The notes under the pieces are model-generated. The model saw only the letters and a list, made by a program, of their open reading frames with translations, searched no databases and was not told where the DNA came from. Position numbers and translations under genes: made by a program. Source: Alkalicoccus saliphilus (lineage in GTDB: Bacteria; Bacillota; Bacilli; Bacillales; Salisediminibacteriaceae). Taken from it: DNA of 64,000 nucleotides. Of the stretch, positions 8,078 to 15,792 are shown piece after piece (within the stretch, counting starts at the first letter, position 1; each line of letters starts with the position of its first letter). Location of the stretch: positions 1-64,000 of the forward strand of contig NZ_PZJJ01000002.1 of the NCBI RefSeq assembly GCF_003044065.1. Direction: 5' to 3'.

Positions 8078-9067
8078 ATGAACGAGGAGAAAGAAATTTA
8101 TGATTTAACTATCGTAGGCGGGGGACCGGTCGGATTGTTTACAGCGTTTTACGGGGGGATGCGCCAAATGAAGGTCAAAGTCGTTGACAGTCTTCCGGAA
8201 ATTGGCGGCCAGCTGGCAGCGCTGTACCCCGAAAAGTACATTTATGATATTGCCGGCTATCCAAAAGTGCGGGCAAAACAGCTGGTTGATAATTTGTTCG
8301 AACAGGCTTCTTATTTTAATCCGGCAATTGCCCTCGGAGAAGTCGTAGAGCATATCGAAAAACTGGGTGAACAGCATTTTAAAGTGAATACAGATAAAGA
8401 TACCCACTATTCCAAATCCGTAGTTATTACCGCCGGAGCGGGAGCGTTTGAACCGAGACGGCTCAAGCTTGAAGGAGCTTCCCGCTATGAAGGCAGAAAC
8501 CTTCATTATTTCGTAAACGATCTGCAGGCTTTTAAAAACAAAAAAGTGCTCATTTCCGGCGGCGGCGACTCGGCGGTAGATTGGGCCCTCATGCTTGAGC
8601 CTGTTGCTGAACAAGTTACGCTCGTCCACAGAAGGGACAAATTCAGGTGTCATGAACATAGTGAGCGGGAACTTCTTCAATCCAGCGTGCATATCAAAAC
8701 CCCGTATACGGTCGAAGAATTTCAAGGAACCGAGGAGGAAATTGAACATGTCGTTCTTCAGGAAAAGAACGGCGGGCGGGAAACAATTGATGTGGATGCA
8801 GTCATTGTTAATCATGGCTTTGTTTCCACTCTCGGACCGATCAAATCATGGGGGCTGGATATTGAGAAAAATGCTCTTATCGTTAATTCAAAAATGGAAA
8901 CGAATATTAAAGGTATTTACGCCTCGGGAGATATTGCCACTTATGAAGGAAAAGTAAAGCTGATTGCGATCGGATTTGGGGAAGCGCCTCTCGCTGTAAA
9001 CAACGCAAAGATGTATATAGATCCTGCTGCGAAAGCACAGCCGAAACACAGCACGAGTATGTTTTAA
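8078..9067 (+). CDS. Ferredoxin-NADP(+) reductase, YumC/thioredoxin-reductase-like type
   Basis: This is a 329-residue FAD enzyme of the type-2 FNR group. The FAD-binding [16 protein letters not shown] is at the N terminus. [19 protein letters not shown] is a hallmark of this group. The NADPH motif [16 protein letters not shown] starts near residue 155, and [20 protein letters not shown] lies near the C terminus. There is no CxxC redox pair, which separates it from thioredoxin reductase. It transfers electrons between NADPH and ferredoxin, and in this operon probably feeds the small Rieske protein. The start at 8078 follows AGGTGATGACTT. The size matches B. subtilis YumC. Confidence 0.88.
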   Translation: MNEEKEIYDLTIVGGGPVGLFTAFYGGMRQMKVKVVDSLPEIGGQLAALYPEKYIYDIAGYPKVRAKQLVDNLFEQASYFNPAIALGEVVEHIEKLGEQHFKVNTDKDTHYSKSVVITAGAGAFEPRRLKLEGASRYEGRNLHYFVNDLQAFKNKKVLISGGGDSAVDWALMLEPVAEQVTLVHRRDKFRCHEHSERELLQSSVHIKTPYTVEEFQGTEEEIEHVVLQEKNGGRETIDVDAVIVNHGFVSTLGPIKSWGLDIEKNALIVNSKMETNIKGIYASGDIATYEGKVKLIAIGFGEAPLAVNNAKMYIDPAAKAQPKHSTSMF

Positions 9068-9200
9068 TGCGGTTTATTGATTAGCAGATGAATTTGAAGT
9101 ATTCTTTTCAAGAAAGTCTTTTAAGGAAACAAATTTCATAGGCTTTCAGTAATTAGTCTCAGGACGTTTCACTAAAAGTATTTAAATGAGGAGAGATATT

Positions 9201-10112
9201 TTGATTATTAAAAACTCGAAATCAATAAGTATATTGAGTATTACTTCTTTATTATTTATTACAGGCGCCTGTGCCAGCGGTGAAGGAGGAGCAGAAGGAA
9301 ATGATGAAGCTGCTGCCTCTATTGGAGAAGAAACAGACTACGAAATCATCGGTATTGATCCGGGCACGGGAATTATGGAAAATGCAGACGAAGCAATTGA
9401 AGTGTACGAACTGGAAGAGGAATGGTCCGTTGTAAGCAGTTCCGGACCAGTTATGACGGCGGAGCTTGGTAACGCGATTGAAGATGAAGAACCTGTCATC
9501 GTTACAGGTTGGCAGCCGCACTGGAAGTTTATCGAATTTGACCTTAAATTTCTTGAAGACCCTGAAGGAGTTTTTGGCGAAGGAAATGATATACATACTA
9601 TGGCACGTCTCGGGCTTGAAGAAGACCTTCCCGGTGTCTACCAATTGTTTGATCAGTTTGAATGGGAAATGAGCGAAATGGAAGAAGTTATGGTAATGGC
9701 TGAAGAAGAAGATACTGAGGTGGAAGAAGCTGCAAGACAGTGGATCGAGGAAAATGAGGAGCTTGTTGCGGAATGGACAGACGGTATCGAAGAAGGCGAT
9801 GGTCAGGAAGTGGAACTGACTCTCGTGAACTGGGCGGACGCTGTAGCGGCTACAAACGTTGTAAGCGAAGTTCTACAGGATCTGGGCTACGAAACAAATC
9901 TTGTAGAAGTAATGATTGATGCTATGTACGCCGGTATAGCAGACGGAAGTGCCGATGCGATGTTTGCTTCCTGGCTCCCGGCGCAGCAAAACTATTATGA
10001 TGATTACGAAGAGGAAATAGAAGATCTGGGACCAAATACAGAAGGCACGAGAATCGGTCTCGTTGTACCGGACTATATGGATATTGAATCTATTGAAGAT
10101 CTGCAGGAATAG
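9201..10112 (+). CDS. opuAC: Glycine betaine-type substrate-binding lipoprotein (OpuAC family)
   Basis: This is an extracellular lipid-anchored binding protein for betaine-type osmolytes. It has an N-terminal hydrophobic segment and a Cys at a loose lipobox (FITGAC). The domain order is that of B. subtilis OpuAC: the GIDPGTGIMENADEAIE and VTGWQPHWKF half comes first and the VNWADAVAATNVVSEVL and FASWLPAQQNYY half second. The three Trp residues expected to build the aromatic betaine cage are all present. It is strongly acidic. No OpuAA or OpuAB genes are adjacent, so it must pair with a permease elsewhere or act with the catabolic genes upstream. AGGAGAG at 9189-9195 favours the TTG at 9201 over the ATG at 9186. 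Confidence 0.85.
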   Translation: MIIKNSKSISILSITSLLFITGACASGEGGAEGNDEAAASIGEETDYEIIGIDPGTGIMENADEAIEVYELEEEWSVVSSSGPVMTAELGNAIEDEEPVIVTGWQPHWKFIEFDLKFLEDPEGVFGEGNDIHTMARLGLEEDLPGVYQLFDQFEWEMSEMEEVMVMAEEEDTEVEEAARQWIEENEELVAEWTDGIEEGDGQEVELTLVNWADAVAATNVVSEVLQDLGYETNLVEVMIDAMYAGIADGSADAMFASWLPAQQNYYDDYEEEIEDLGPNTEGTRIGLVVPDYMDIESIEDLQE

Positions 10113-10218
10113 GTCTACAGAAGTGTTTTCCTTATTTTGTTATTCAGCCGTTGCCTTCAGTTTAACAGCAGAGTAGACTGTAATTAAGCACGTATCCTGA
10201 GAAAAGGAAGTGATTCCA

Positions 10219-10638
10219 TTGGCAGTTGATGCTTATATTAATTTCAATGGAAACTGCAGGGAAGCCGTGGAATTTTACGCAGATGTGTTTCAGGCAGGTA
10301 AGCCTCAGTTTATGACATTTGGAGAAGCTCCTCCAGATCCTGACTATTCCATGCCGGAGGAAGCGAAAGATTTAATTATGCATACTCACCTGATGGTGGA
10401 AGGCAGCCGGATCATGTTTTCAGATGTCTTCCCTGACATGCCTTTTTCGCAGGGAAATAACATCAGCCTTTCTGTTTCAAACAAAGATGAGGAACGCCTG
10501 CGGAGCTATTTCGAAAAACTTCAGCTGGGCGGACATGTCAACATGGACCTGCAGAAAACATTCTGGAGCAGGCTCTATGGAAGCGTTACCGATCGATTCG
10601 GAATCGAATGGCAGGTTAATCATGAAGACGAAAGTTAG
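10219..10638 (+). CDS. VOC-family protein, PhnB-like
   Basis: This is a 139-residue vicinal-oxygen-chelate protein of the PhnB/3-demethylubiquinone type. It begins AVDAYINFNGNCREAVEFY, the usual PhnB opening, and contains HTHLMVEGSRIMFSDVF and a C-terminal DRFGIEWQVNHE. Functions in this group are mostly unassigned. The TTG at 10219 is preferred because AAGGAAG ends eight bases before it, while the upstream GTG at 10210 sits inside that site. A weak terminator follows at 10692. No operon link with its neighbours is obvious. Confidence 0.8.
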   Translation: MAVDAYINFNGNCREAVEFYADVFQAGKPQFMTFGEAPPDPDYSMPEEAKDLIMHTHLMVEGSRIMFSDVFPDMPFSQGNNISLSVSNKDEERLRSYFEKLQLGGHVNMDLQKTFWSRLYGSVTDRFGIEWQVNHEDES

Positions 10639-10691
10639 AGTAGAAAGTACTTTATTACAACAGTCAGCTTTTACATGAAAATTAAATAACC

Positions 10692-10732
10692 GTGAGGCAG
10701 GGGAGATAATCCAGCATCTTCTGCCTCTTTAT
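10692..10732 (+). terminator. Probable terminator after the VOC gene
   Basis: GAGGCAG at 10694-10700 pairs with CTGCCTC at 10721-10727 across a 20-base loop, followed by TTTATT. The short stem and long loop make this a moderate call. Confidence 0.5.
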
Positions 10733-10778
10733 TATGCCGAAATCAAGTATGAGAATTTTTTACTTACGGTGGTTTCTT

Positions 10779-10862
10779 ATGTATAATTTTATGAAAGCGC
10801 TGACAAAAAAGCTGCCTGACCGGATGAAGAAAGAAATATCTTATATGGCTGCGGGACGATAA
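10779..10862 (+). CDS. Possible 27-residue basic peptide
   Basis: An ATG at 10779 preceded by GGTGG at 10769-10773 opens a frame of 27 codons ending TAA, 24 bases before the next gene. The peptide MYNFMKALTKKLPDRMKKEI plus SYMAAGR is basic and could form an amphipathic helix. It could be a small membrane-surface protein, a leader peptide or chance. No family is recognised. Confidence 0.22.
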   Translation: MYNFMKALTKKLPDRMKKEISYMAAGR

Positions 10863-10886
10863 TCTGCTGAAGGGGGAGGGAGTTGT

Positions 10887-11882
10887 TTGAACGATACGAA
10901 TATAGTATTTATTGAAAGAACGTTTCCGAGTGCCAATATGGTGCTTGTTAAAGGAAAGAAGCCGCTCTTGATTGACACAGGATTCGGAAGCGACATTAAA
11001 GGAACGAAGCAGCTTATTACAGAAGCCGGAGTAAAGCCGGAAAAAATAGGGCAGATTGTAAATACTCACTACCATAGTGACCACGCCGGAGGAAACTATT
11101 ACTTTCAGAAAAACTACCGGACACCCATCGCGGCTCACCGCTGGGAGGCGGGGGCAGTGAATGCCGTCGATCCGGAAGCATGCAGTGCAGAGTGGCTTGA
11201 CCAGCCTGTGGAGCCTTACCGTATTCAGCAGCCGCTTTCAGAAGGAGATGAAATCACCTCCGGAAGTACGGTGCTTCAGGCAGTAGAAACACCAGGCCAC
11301 ACACTTGGCCATCTTTCTTTTTATGCCCCGGAAGAAGAAATACTTATGGCAGGGGATTTGTTTCACCGGGACGACCTCGGCTGGCTCAATACGTTCCGGG
11401 AGGGGACAGCGGCGATTCACCGGTCGATGGAAAGTCTGGAGAAACTTTCCCGCTTCCGGATCAAAAAAGCATATTCCGGGCACGGTCCGGCGATGGACGA
11501 CCCAGGGACCGCTATCGATAAAGCAAGAAAAAGAACGGAGAAATGGCTGAAAGAACCGGAGAAAGTCGCCTGGCATGGGTGCAAGCGGGTTTTTGCCTAT
11601 ACCCTGATGATTAAAGATGGCCTGCATAAAAATGAAATCAACAGCTATCTGCTGTCGTGCGGCTGGTTCCGTGATTTTGCAAAACATGCTTTTAACGTGG
11701 AACCGGCGGATTTTCTTCCGGTGCTGATGGAGGAAATGATACGTTCCGAAGCCGCCTTATGGCACGGAGAGTACTTGAAAGCTGCCGCTTCGTATCATGC
11801 CCCGGATGCGTCCTGGATGAACAGGAATATTAAACCGAAAGACTGGGTACGGATAGGACTGCCGCCGGCTGCGATCAAATAA
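10887..11882 (+). CDS. Metallo-beta-lactamase-fold hydrolase
   Basis: This is a 331-residue zinc hydrolase. The metal motif THYHSDHAGG lies near residue 57, a further His in TPGHTLGHLSFY, the bridging Asp in LMAGDLFH, and the last His in YSGHGP. The C-terminal 100 residues (EKVAWHGCKRVFAY onward) form the helical winged-helix-like extension seen in MBL proteins of the LACTB2/glyoxalase II-like group. The start is TTG at 10887, six bases after a strong GGGGGAGGG. The MaoC-like gene follows 25 bases downstream, so the two are likely co-transcribed and act on a thioester-type metabolite. The substrate is unknown. Confidence 0.85.
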   Translation: MNDTNIVFIERTFPSANMVLVKGKKPLLIDTGFGSDIKGTKQLITEAGVKPEKIGQIVNTHYHSDHAGGNYYFQKNYRTPIAAHRWEAGAVNAVDPEACSAEWLDQPVEPYRIQQPLSEGDEITSGSTVLQAVETPGHTLGHLSFYAPEEEILMAGDLFHRDDLGWLNTFREGTAAIHRSMESLEKLSRFRIKKAYSGHGPAMDDPGTAIDKARKRTEKWLKEPEKVAWHGCKRVFAYTLMIKDGLHKNEINSYLLSCGWFRDFAKHAFNVEPADFLPVLMEEMIRSEAALWHGEYLKAAASYHAPDASWMNRNIKPKDWVRIGLPPAAIK

Positions 11883-11907
11883 TGTAAGGAGGAAAGGAGG
11901 AAAACCT

Positions 11908-12297
11908 ATGGCTTTAGAAACAGGAGACATTATTACATTTGAACGTACTTTTACGAAAGAAGATGTGGAAATTTTTACGAGGATTTCCGGAGATGAAGGT
12001 ATCCATCACCTGACCCCGGATGAGAAGGGGAGACTCGTTGTACAGGGACTTTTAACTGCCGTACTTCCGACTAAAGTCGGCGGAGATCATAATGTGCTGG
12101 CCCGGACGATGAATTTCGAATTTCTGCGTCCGGTGTTCACAGACGATACGATCGTCTGCCGCGTCACAATTGGTCAGTACGAAAAACAGGAAAAAAAACG
12201 CACGGCGATTACGGCCTCCTTCCGCTGCCACAACCAACTGGAAAAAGAAGTACTGACAGGGGAGTTTGCAGGGGTTATTCTGGAGAGGGATACATAA
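11908..12297 (+). CDS. MaoC-like hotdog-fold protein
   Basis: This 129-residue protein has the hotdog hydratase pattern: TFTKEDVEIFTRISGDEGIHH resembles the MaoC motif SGDxNPIH, with Asn-Pro replaced by Glu-Gly. It continues with VQGLLTAVLPT and NFEFLRPVFTDDTIVCRVTI. Family members hydrate enoyl-CoA thioesters, and small members of this kind may instead be thioesterases. A doubled GGAGG precedes the ATG. It sits directly behind the MBL hydrolase, suggesting shared metabolism of an acyl-thioester. The altered active-site motif leaves catalytic activity uncertain. Confidence 0.75.
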   Translation: MALETGDIITFERTFTKEDVEIFTRISGDEGIHHLTPDEKGRLVVQGLLTAVLPTKVGGDHNVLARTMNFEFLRPVFTDDTIVCRVTIGQYEKQEKKRTAITASFRCHNQLEKEVLTGEFAGVILERDT

Positions 12298-12327
12298 TAC
12301 AGGTATGATCAGAAAAGGAGAAAAAGG

Positions 12328-12522
12328 ATGGAGATATTTACGGCTGCCGCTGTTTCGGCAGCTATGTTAATTGTCGGCATACTCGTAGCGAATATAAAAA
12401 TATTAACAAGTAAAGAAATGAATAATTCTTCTAAAGAAGAAAAAAATAAAACGAAAAAAATCATCGCCATATGTTTCGTTCTGCTTTTATTAATACTTGC
12501 AGCCGGTTATTTTGTTACATAA
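12328..12522 (+). CDS. Small two-helix membrane protein, unknown
   Basis: This is a 64-residue protein with a hydrophobic helix at residues about 3-24, a Lys/Glu/Asn-rich middle (TSKEMNNSSKEEKNKTKK) and a second hydrophobic helix at about 45-63. AAAAGGAGAAAAAGG precedes the ATG, so translation is credible. The charged cytoplasmic or external loop is strongly polar. No family is recognised. It is 30 bases after the MaoC-like gene and may be its last operon member. Confidence 0.6.
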   Translation: MEIFTAAAVSAAMLIVGILVANIKILTSKEMNNSSKEEKNKTKKIIAICFVLLLLILAAGYFVT

Positions 12523-12684
12523 AAACAGCTTTGTAAATTTAATATTAATTGCCGAAGAGAACTTCGATTCAGCAAGGCGAAGAAAAAAGGCCGCGGCTAT
12601 CTTATAAAGCACAGAAGATTAACTAGGCCCCTGTTTAATAGTTTTTAAGCAATAGATCTATACAAAGGGTTTTCCTCCATTTTT

Positions 12685-12711
12685 TGTAACCTGCTGTCTC
12701 TCTCTTACGAC
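12685..12711 (+). promoter_or_regulatory. ECF-sigma-type promoter for the DUF4349 gene
   Basis: TGTAAC at 12685-12690 and CGAC at 12708-12711 are separated by 17 bases, matching the SigX-like ECF consensus of B. subtilis (TGTAAC, 17, CGAC). The predicted transcription start would fall about 30 bases before the gene start. An inverted repeat overlaps this region: CCTCCATT at 12674-12681 pairs with the ribosome binding site AATGGAGG at 12733-12740, and CTGTCTC at 12694-12700 pairs with GAGACAG at 12726-12732. Confidence 0.55.
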
Positions 12712-12748
12712 TAAAGTTATAAGCAGAGACAGAATGGAGGTTTTAATT

Positions 12749-13693
12749 ATGAAAAGAAAACAGTATCTTCTTTTCATATTTCTGACTGTAGTGCTTGTTG
12801 TTCTTGGAGCATGCATGAATCAGTCAGAAAATAATCAGGCTGTCGATAACCGAAACACAGAGGAAGCAGTGGACAATGATGGAGGACTCGTGGAGTCAAA
12901 TGACGGGGCTGAGAATGCCCCCGCTGAAGAAAACGGCTCAGAGGAAAATTTTCCGGAAAGCGGGGAAGAAGCAACTGCTGATCAAACAGGACAAATGGTG
13001 GTTTACAACGGAGACATCTCTATCGAAGTAAACGATTTTGATACTGTGCAGTCTGCCATTCAGGACCAAGTCGATAGTATGGGAGGGTATGTCGTAGAGT
13101 CCAATGTCCAGCAGGAAAGAGAAAACGAGGAACGCAGCGGAAGCATAGTCGTCAGAATCCCACAGGAGCATTTCCATCCGTTTCTTCAGGAATTGGAATC
13201 TGCAAGCACAACAGTATTGGAACGGTCTACTACCGGAAATGATGTATCGGAAGAGTATGTCGACCTTGAGTCTTACCTCGAGTCCCAGGAAGTGGTGGAA
13301 GAGAGGCTGCTCACGTTTCTGGAAGAGGCGGAGACGACGGAAGATCTGCTCGCGATTTCTCAGAATTTAGATGAGGTGCAGAGTGAAATTGAACGAGTGA
13401 CCGGGAGAATGAATTATTTGGAAAACCAGGTGGCGTTTTCCACAGTCACAATCCGCATACAGGAACGAGCTGTTCATGTCGACCAGATTCAGGATCGGGA
13501 GTCGCTGAATACTCTCGAACAAGCACAGCGTCTGTTTATGAACACAGTGAATTTAATGCTTACAGCCTTATCCCGGGTAATTATTATCTTCATAGGATTA
13601 TCCCCGGTAATTGTTCCGCTTGCTGTTATTGCAGGATCTGTGTACTGGCTGTCCCGGTACCGGAAAAAGAAGCAGCAGAAAAGAGAAAAATAA
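12749..13693 (+). CDS. DUF4349-family lipoprotein with C-terminal membrane anchor
   Basis: This is a 314-residue protein. The N-terminal signal sequence ends in VLGAC, a good lipobox. An acidic low-complexity linker (residues about 25-80) follows, and then the DUF4349 core: MVVYNGDISIEVNDFDTVQS, GGYVVESNVQ, GSIVVRIPQEHF, and a coiled-coil-like ETTEDLLAISQNLDEVQSEI. A transmembrane segment at about 270-300 ends in a basic RYRKKKQQKREK tail. The protein is thus held at the outer face of the membrane at both ends. Family members are often tied to ECF sigma factors and envelope stress; the ECF-like promoter upstream agrees. The ATG at 12749 follows AATGGAGG. Confidence 0.82.
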   Translation: MKRKQYLLFIFLTVVLVVLGACMNQSENNQAVDNRNTEEAVDNDGGLVESNDGAENAPAEENGSEENFPESGEEATADQTGQMVVYNGDISIEVNDFDTVQSAIQDQVDSMGGYVVESNVQQERENEERSGSIVVRIPQEHFHPFLQELESASTTVLERSTTGNDVSEEYVDLESYLESQEVVEERLLTFLEEAETTEDLLAISQNLDEVQSEIERVTGRMNYLENQVAFSTVTIRIQERAVHVDQIQDRESLNTLEQAQRLFMNTVNLMLTALSRVIIIFIGLSPVIVPLAVIAGSVYWLSRYRKKKQQKREK

Positions 13694-13886
13694 GCCGGAT
13701 TTATATTCATTATAAAAATGATTACTCATCCCTTGAAAGCAGGTAAGATGAAGACAAGTCCCGCGGAAAGTTTCCGCAAGAGGTGGAGATTACTTCTTTA
13801 ATTCGACATTAAATACAAAAGAATGTCTTTTTGAAACGATTCAACTATATCCTGTAATGATTTTAACAGCTGGTGCAGCTGTCTTT

Positions 13887-13930
13887 TCCCGTTTTTCAGT
13901 GGCTGTGTTTACTGAAGAGCGGGATTTTTG
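13887..13930 (+). terminator. Probable terminator in the DUF4349/kinase interval
   Basis: TCCCG at 13887-13891 pairs with CGGGA at 13920-13924, and TTCAGT at 13895-13900 with ACTGAA at 13911-13916, followed by TTTTTGTTT. The rest of the 13694-14047 interval holds a GCGGAAA/TTTCCGC palindrome (13763-13777) like those in Bacillus intergenic repeats. Confidence 0.5.
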
Positions 13931-14047
13931 TTTATGACATTACCAAAAGCCGGACTTGACGTACTTACCCGTAGAAGAAGATTTGATATAATAGCTGGAA
14001 GGATTCATCCTGAGTATGATAAACAGCGACACGGAGGAGGCAGAACG

Positions 14048-15502
14048 ATGAGGGAACCCCAGACGACCGCCGCACATAAAAAAATGAATGTTCAGGATCA
14101 TATAAATGAAATCGGAAATAAGCAGGGAGCTCATATTCTCTATATGTTTGATGATGAGGAACGGTATATGGAGCATACTGTGAATTATGTAACAGAAGGT
14201 ATGTTAAAAAGAGAAAAGATTATTATTGTGGAGTCCAGATCCTTTTTGGAAAAGGTGAAAGAAAAACTGCTTGAAAAAGGAATGCCTGAAAAGAAACTGA
14301 AAACGATCACGTACGTCGAAAACGACGACCTGTACTCTTCGGACACCGATTTTAATGCGTCCAAGTCATATGAAAACCTGTTGAAGCTTCTGGAACCGAA
14401 TTTTATGGACAATGTCACTACGAGAATATGGGGTCAGGTTTTAGTGCAGGGCAACGCCATCAGCGAATTGAGAAAATATGAATGTGCCTGTGATGAGCTT
14501 CTCGGGGAAAAGCATGTCATCAGCGTCTGCTCGTATAATGCTCTGACCTGTTCCTCCTTTATTCAAAATGAAATGCTTAAAGTTCATGAGTATTTTATGA
14601 CAGATGAACAGATCGTCAAATCTCCTTTCTACAATGAAGACTATTTATTGGAGTTTGCCGAATCAGACAAAAAGAAGTTAAAGAAAATTGAGCATGACTA
14701 TAATAAAATTAAAGAAAGAAATACTAAATTGCTGCTCGAGCAGCATCAACTGCAGATAGCTAAAATGAATGCAGAAAAAGCAAACAGGACGAAAAGTATT
14801 TTTTTATCGCAGATGAGCCATGATTTACGTACACCTTTAAATTCTATTTCCGGCTTTACCCAAATTCTGCTGGACGATGAACAAATGAGCGAAAAATCTT
14901 TATCAATGCTGAACCGCATCAATAATTCGTCCAACCACTTGCTGGAATTAATCAAAGAAATTCTCGATTTTTCTGCTATTGAAGCCGGAAATATTCGTTT
15001 AAACATAAAGCCTCTTCCTGTAAAAAAGGTGCTGGAAGAATGCATCTCATCCATTTCTTTTGAAGAACTCCCACACGTTGATATAGAGGTGGAACCGATG
15101 GAGGAAGATCTATATATTCAGGCTGACCATAGACGGATAAAGCAGGTTATCAACAATTTACTGACAAACGCCCTCAAGTACAATACCAAAAATGGTACTA
15201 TTCGAATCTATACGTCAAAAGGACAGAACAGACTGAAGCTGAATGTGGAAGATACAGGAATCGGACTTCCAGAACAGGAAATAGACATGTTATTCAGAGC
15301 GTTCTATCGCAGTAAGCGGAACATGCAGCAGTGGAAAGGGTCCGGCCTTGGGCTCGCGATTGTTTCGAAGCTGACAAAAGAAATGGACGGTTTGTACGGG
15401 GCTTATAACAACGAGGAAAAAGGTGCTACATTCTGGGTCTCTTTCAAAAAAATTGAAAAGGAACAGATTAGTTTATTCGAAGATACTGAAAAAAGGAAGT
15501 AA
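14048..15502 (+). CDS. Histidine kinase with N-terminal MEDS sensory domain
   Basis: This is a 484-residue soluble sensor kinase with no membrane segment. Residues about 15-180 form a MEDS (DcmR-like) domain (QGAHILYMFDDEERYMEHTV, KREKIIIVESRSFLEKV). A coiled-coil linker follows. The HisKA box is FLSQMSHDLRTPLNSISGFT with the phospho-accepting His. ATP-binding motifs are QVINNLLTNALKYN (N box), VEDTGIGLP (G1) and KGSGLGLAIVSKL (G2). MEDS domains are proposed to sense small hydrocarbon derivatives or redox. No response regulator is directly adjacent; the LytTR regulator at 18.3 kb is the nearest. The ATG at 14048 follows GGAGGAGGC; upstream in-frame starts lack this. Confidence 0.88.
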   Translation: MREPQTTAAHKKMNVQDHINEIGNKQGAHILYMFDDEERYMEHTVNYVTEGMLKREKIIIVESRSFLEKVKEKLLEKGMPEKKLKTITYVENDDLYSSDTDFNASKSYENLLKLLEPNFMDNVTTRIWGQVLVQGNAISELRKYECACDELLGEKHVISVCSYNALTCSSFIQNEMLKVHEYFMTDEQIVKSPFYNEDYLLEFAESDKKKLKKIEHDYNKIKERNTKLLLEQHQLQIAKMNAEKANRTKSIFLSQMSHDLRTPLNSISGFTQILLDDEQMSEKSLSMLNRINNSSNHLLELIKEILDFSAIEAGNIRLNIKPLPVKKVLEECISSISFEELPHVDIEVEPMEEDLYIQADHRRIKQVINNLLTNALKYNTKNGTIRIYTSKGQNRLKLNVEDTGIGLPEQEIDMLFRAFYRSKRNMQQWKGSGLGLAIVSKLTKEMDGLYGAYNNEEKGATFWVSFKKIEKEQISLFEDTEKRK

Positions 15503-15693
15503 AGGAGCCTGTCTGTTAGATAGAAATCAGGTTTTTAATGAGGAAAACAGCTTAAAAACACGGAGTTTATTGAAGAATGCTCTGAAACCGTCAGAGAGTA
15601 GTCAAAGCAGCAGGAGCATACAGCCCTGATTTTATTTCACTGCATCTTTTGTTATCGTCAGTCATGGCTGAGTTCCAGCAATTAAAAGATAAA

Positions 15694-15738
15694 AAGGGCT
15701 TTCCTCTTTAACCTGGGGAAAGCCCTTCATCTTTTTTT
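15694..15738 (+). terminator. Intrinsic terminator, probably bidirectional
   Basis: AAGGGCTTTCC at 15694-15704 and GGAAAGCCCTT at 15717-15727 form a long stem followed by CATCTTTTTTTT. It lies between the convergent kinase and EAL genes; A-rich sequence on the 5' side could serve the minus-strand gene too. Confidence 0.8.
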
Positions 15739-15792
15739 TACAGCTTTTTAAAAGAACAGTATAAAACCAGGACACCGAGGGGGAGATCAAAA

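Noticed and set aside
9201-10112. Circular permutation of the betaine-binding protein as a novelty
   Set aside because: The swapped order relative to ProX-type proteins is the normal order of B. subtilis OpuAC.
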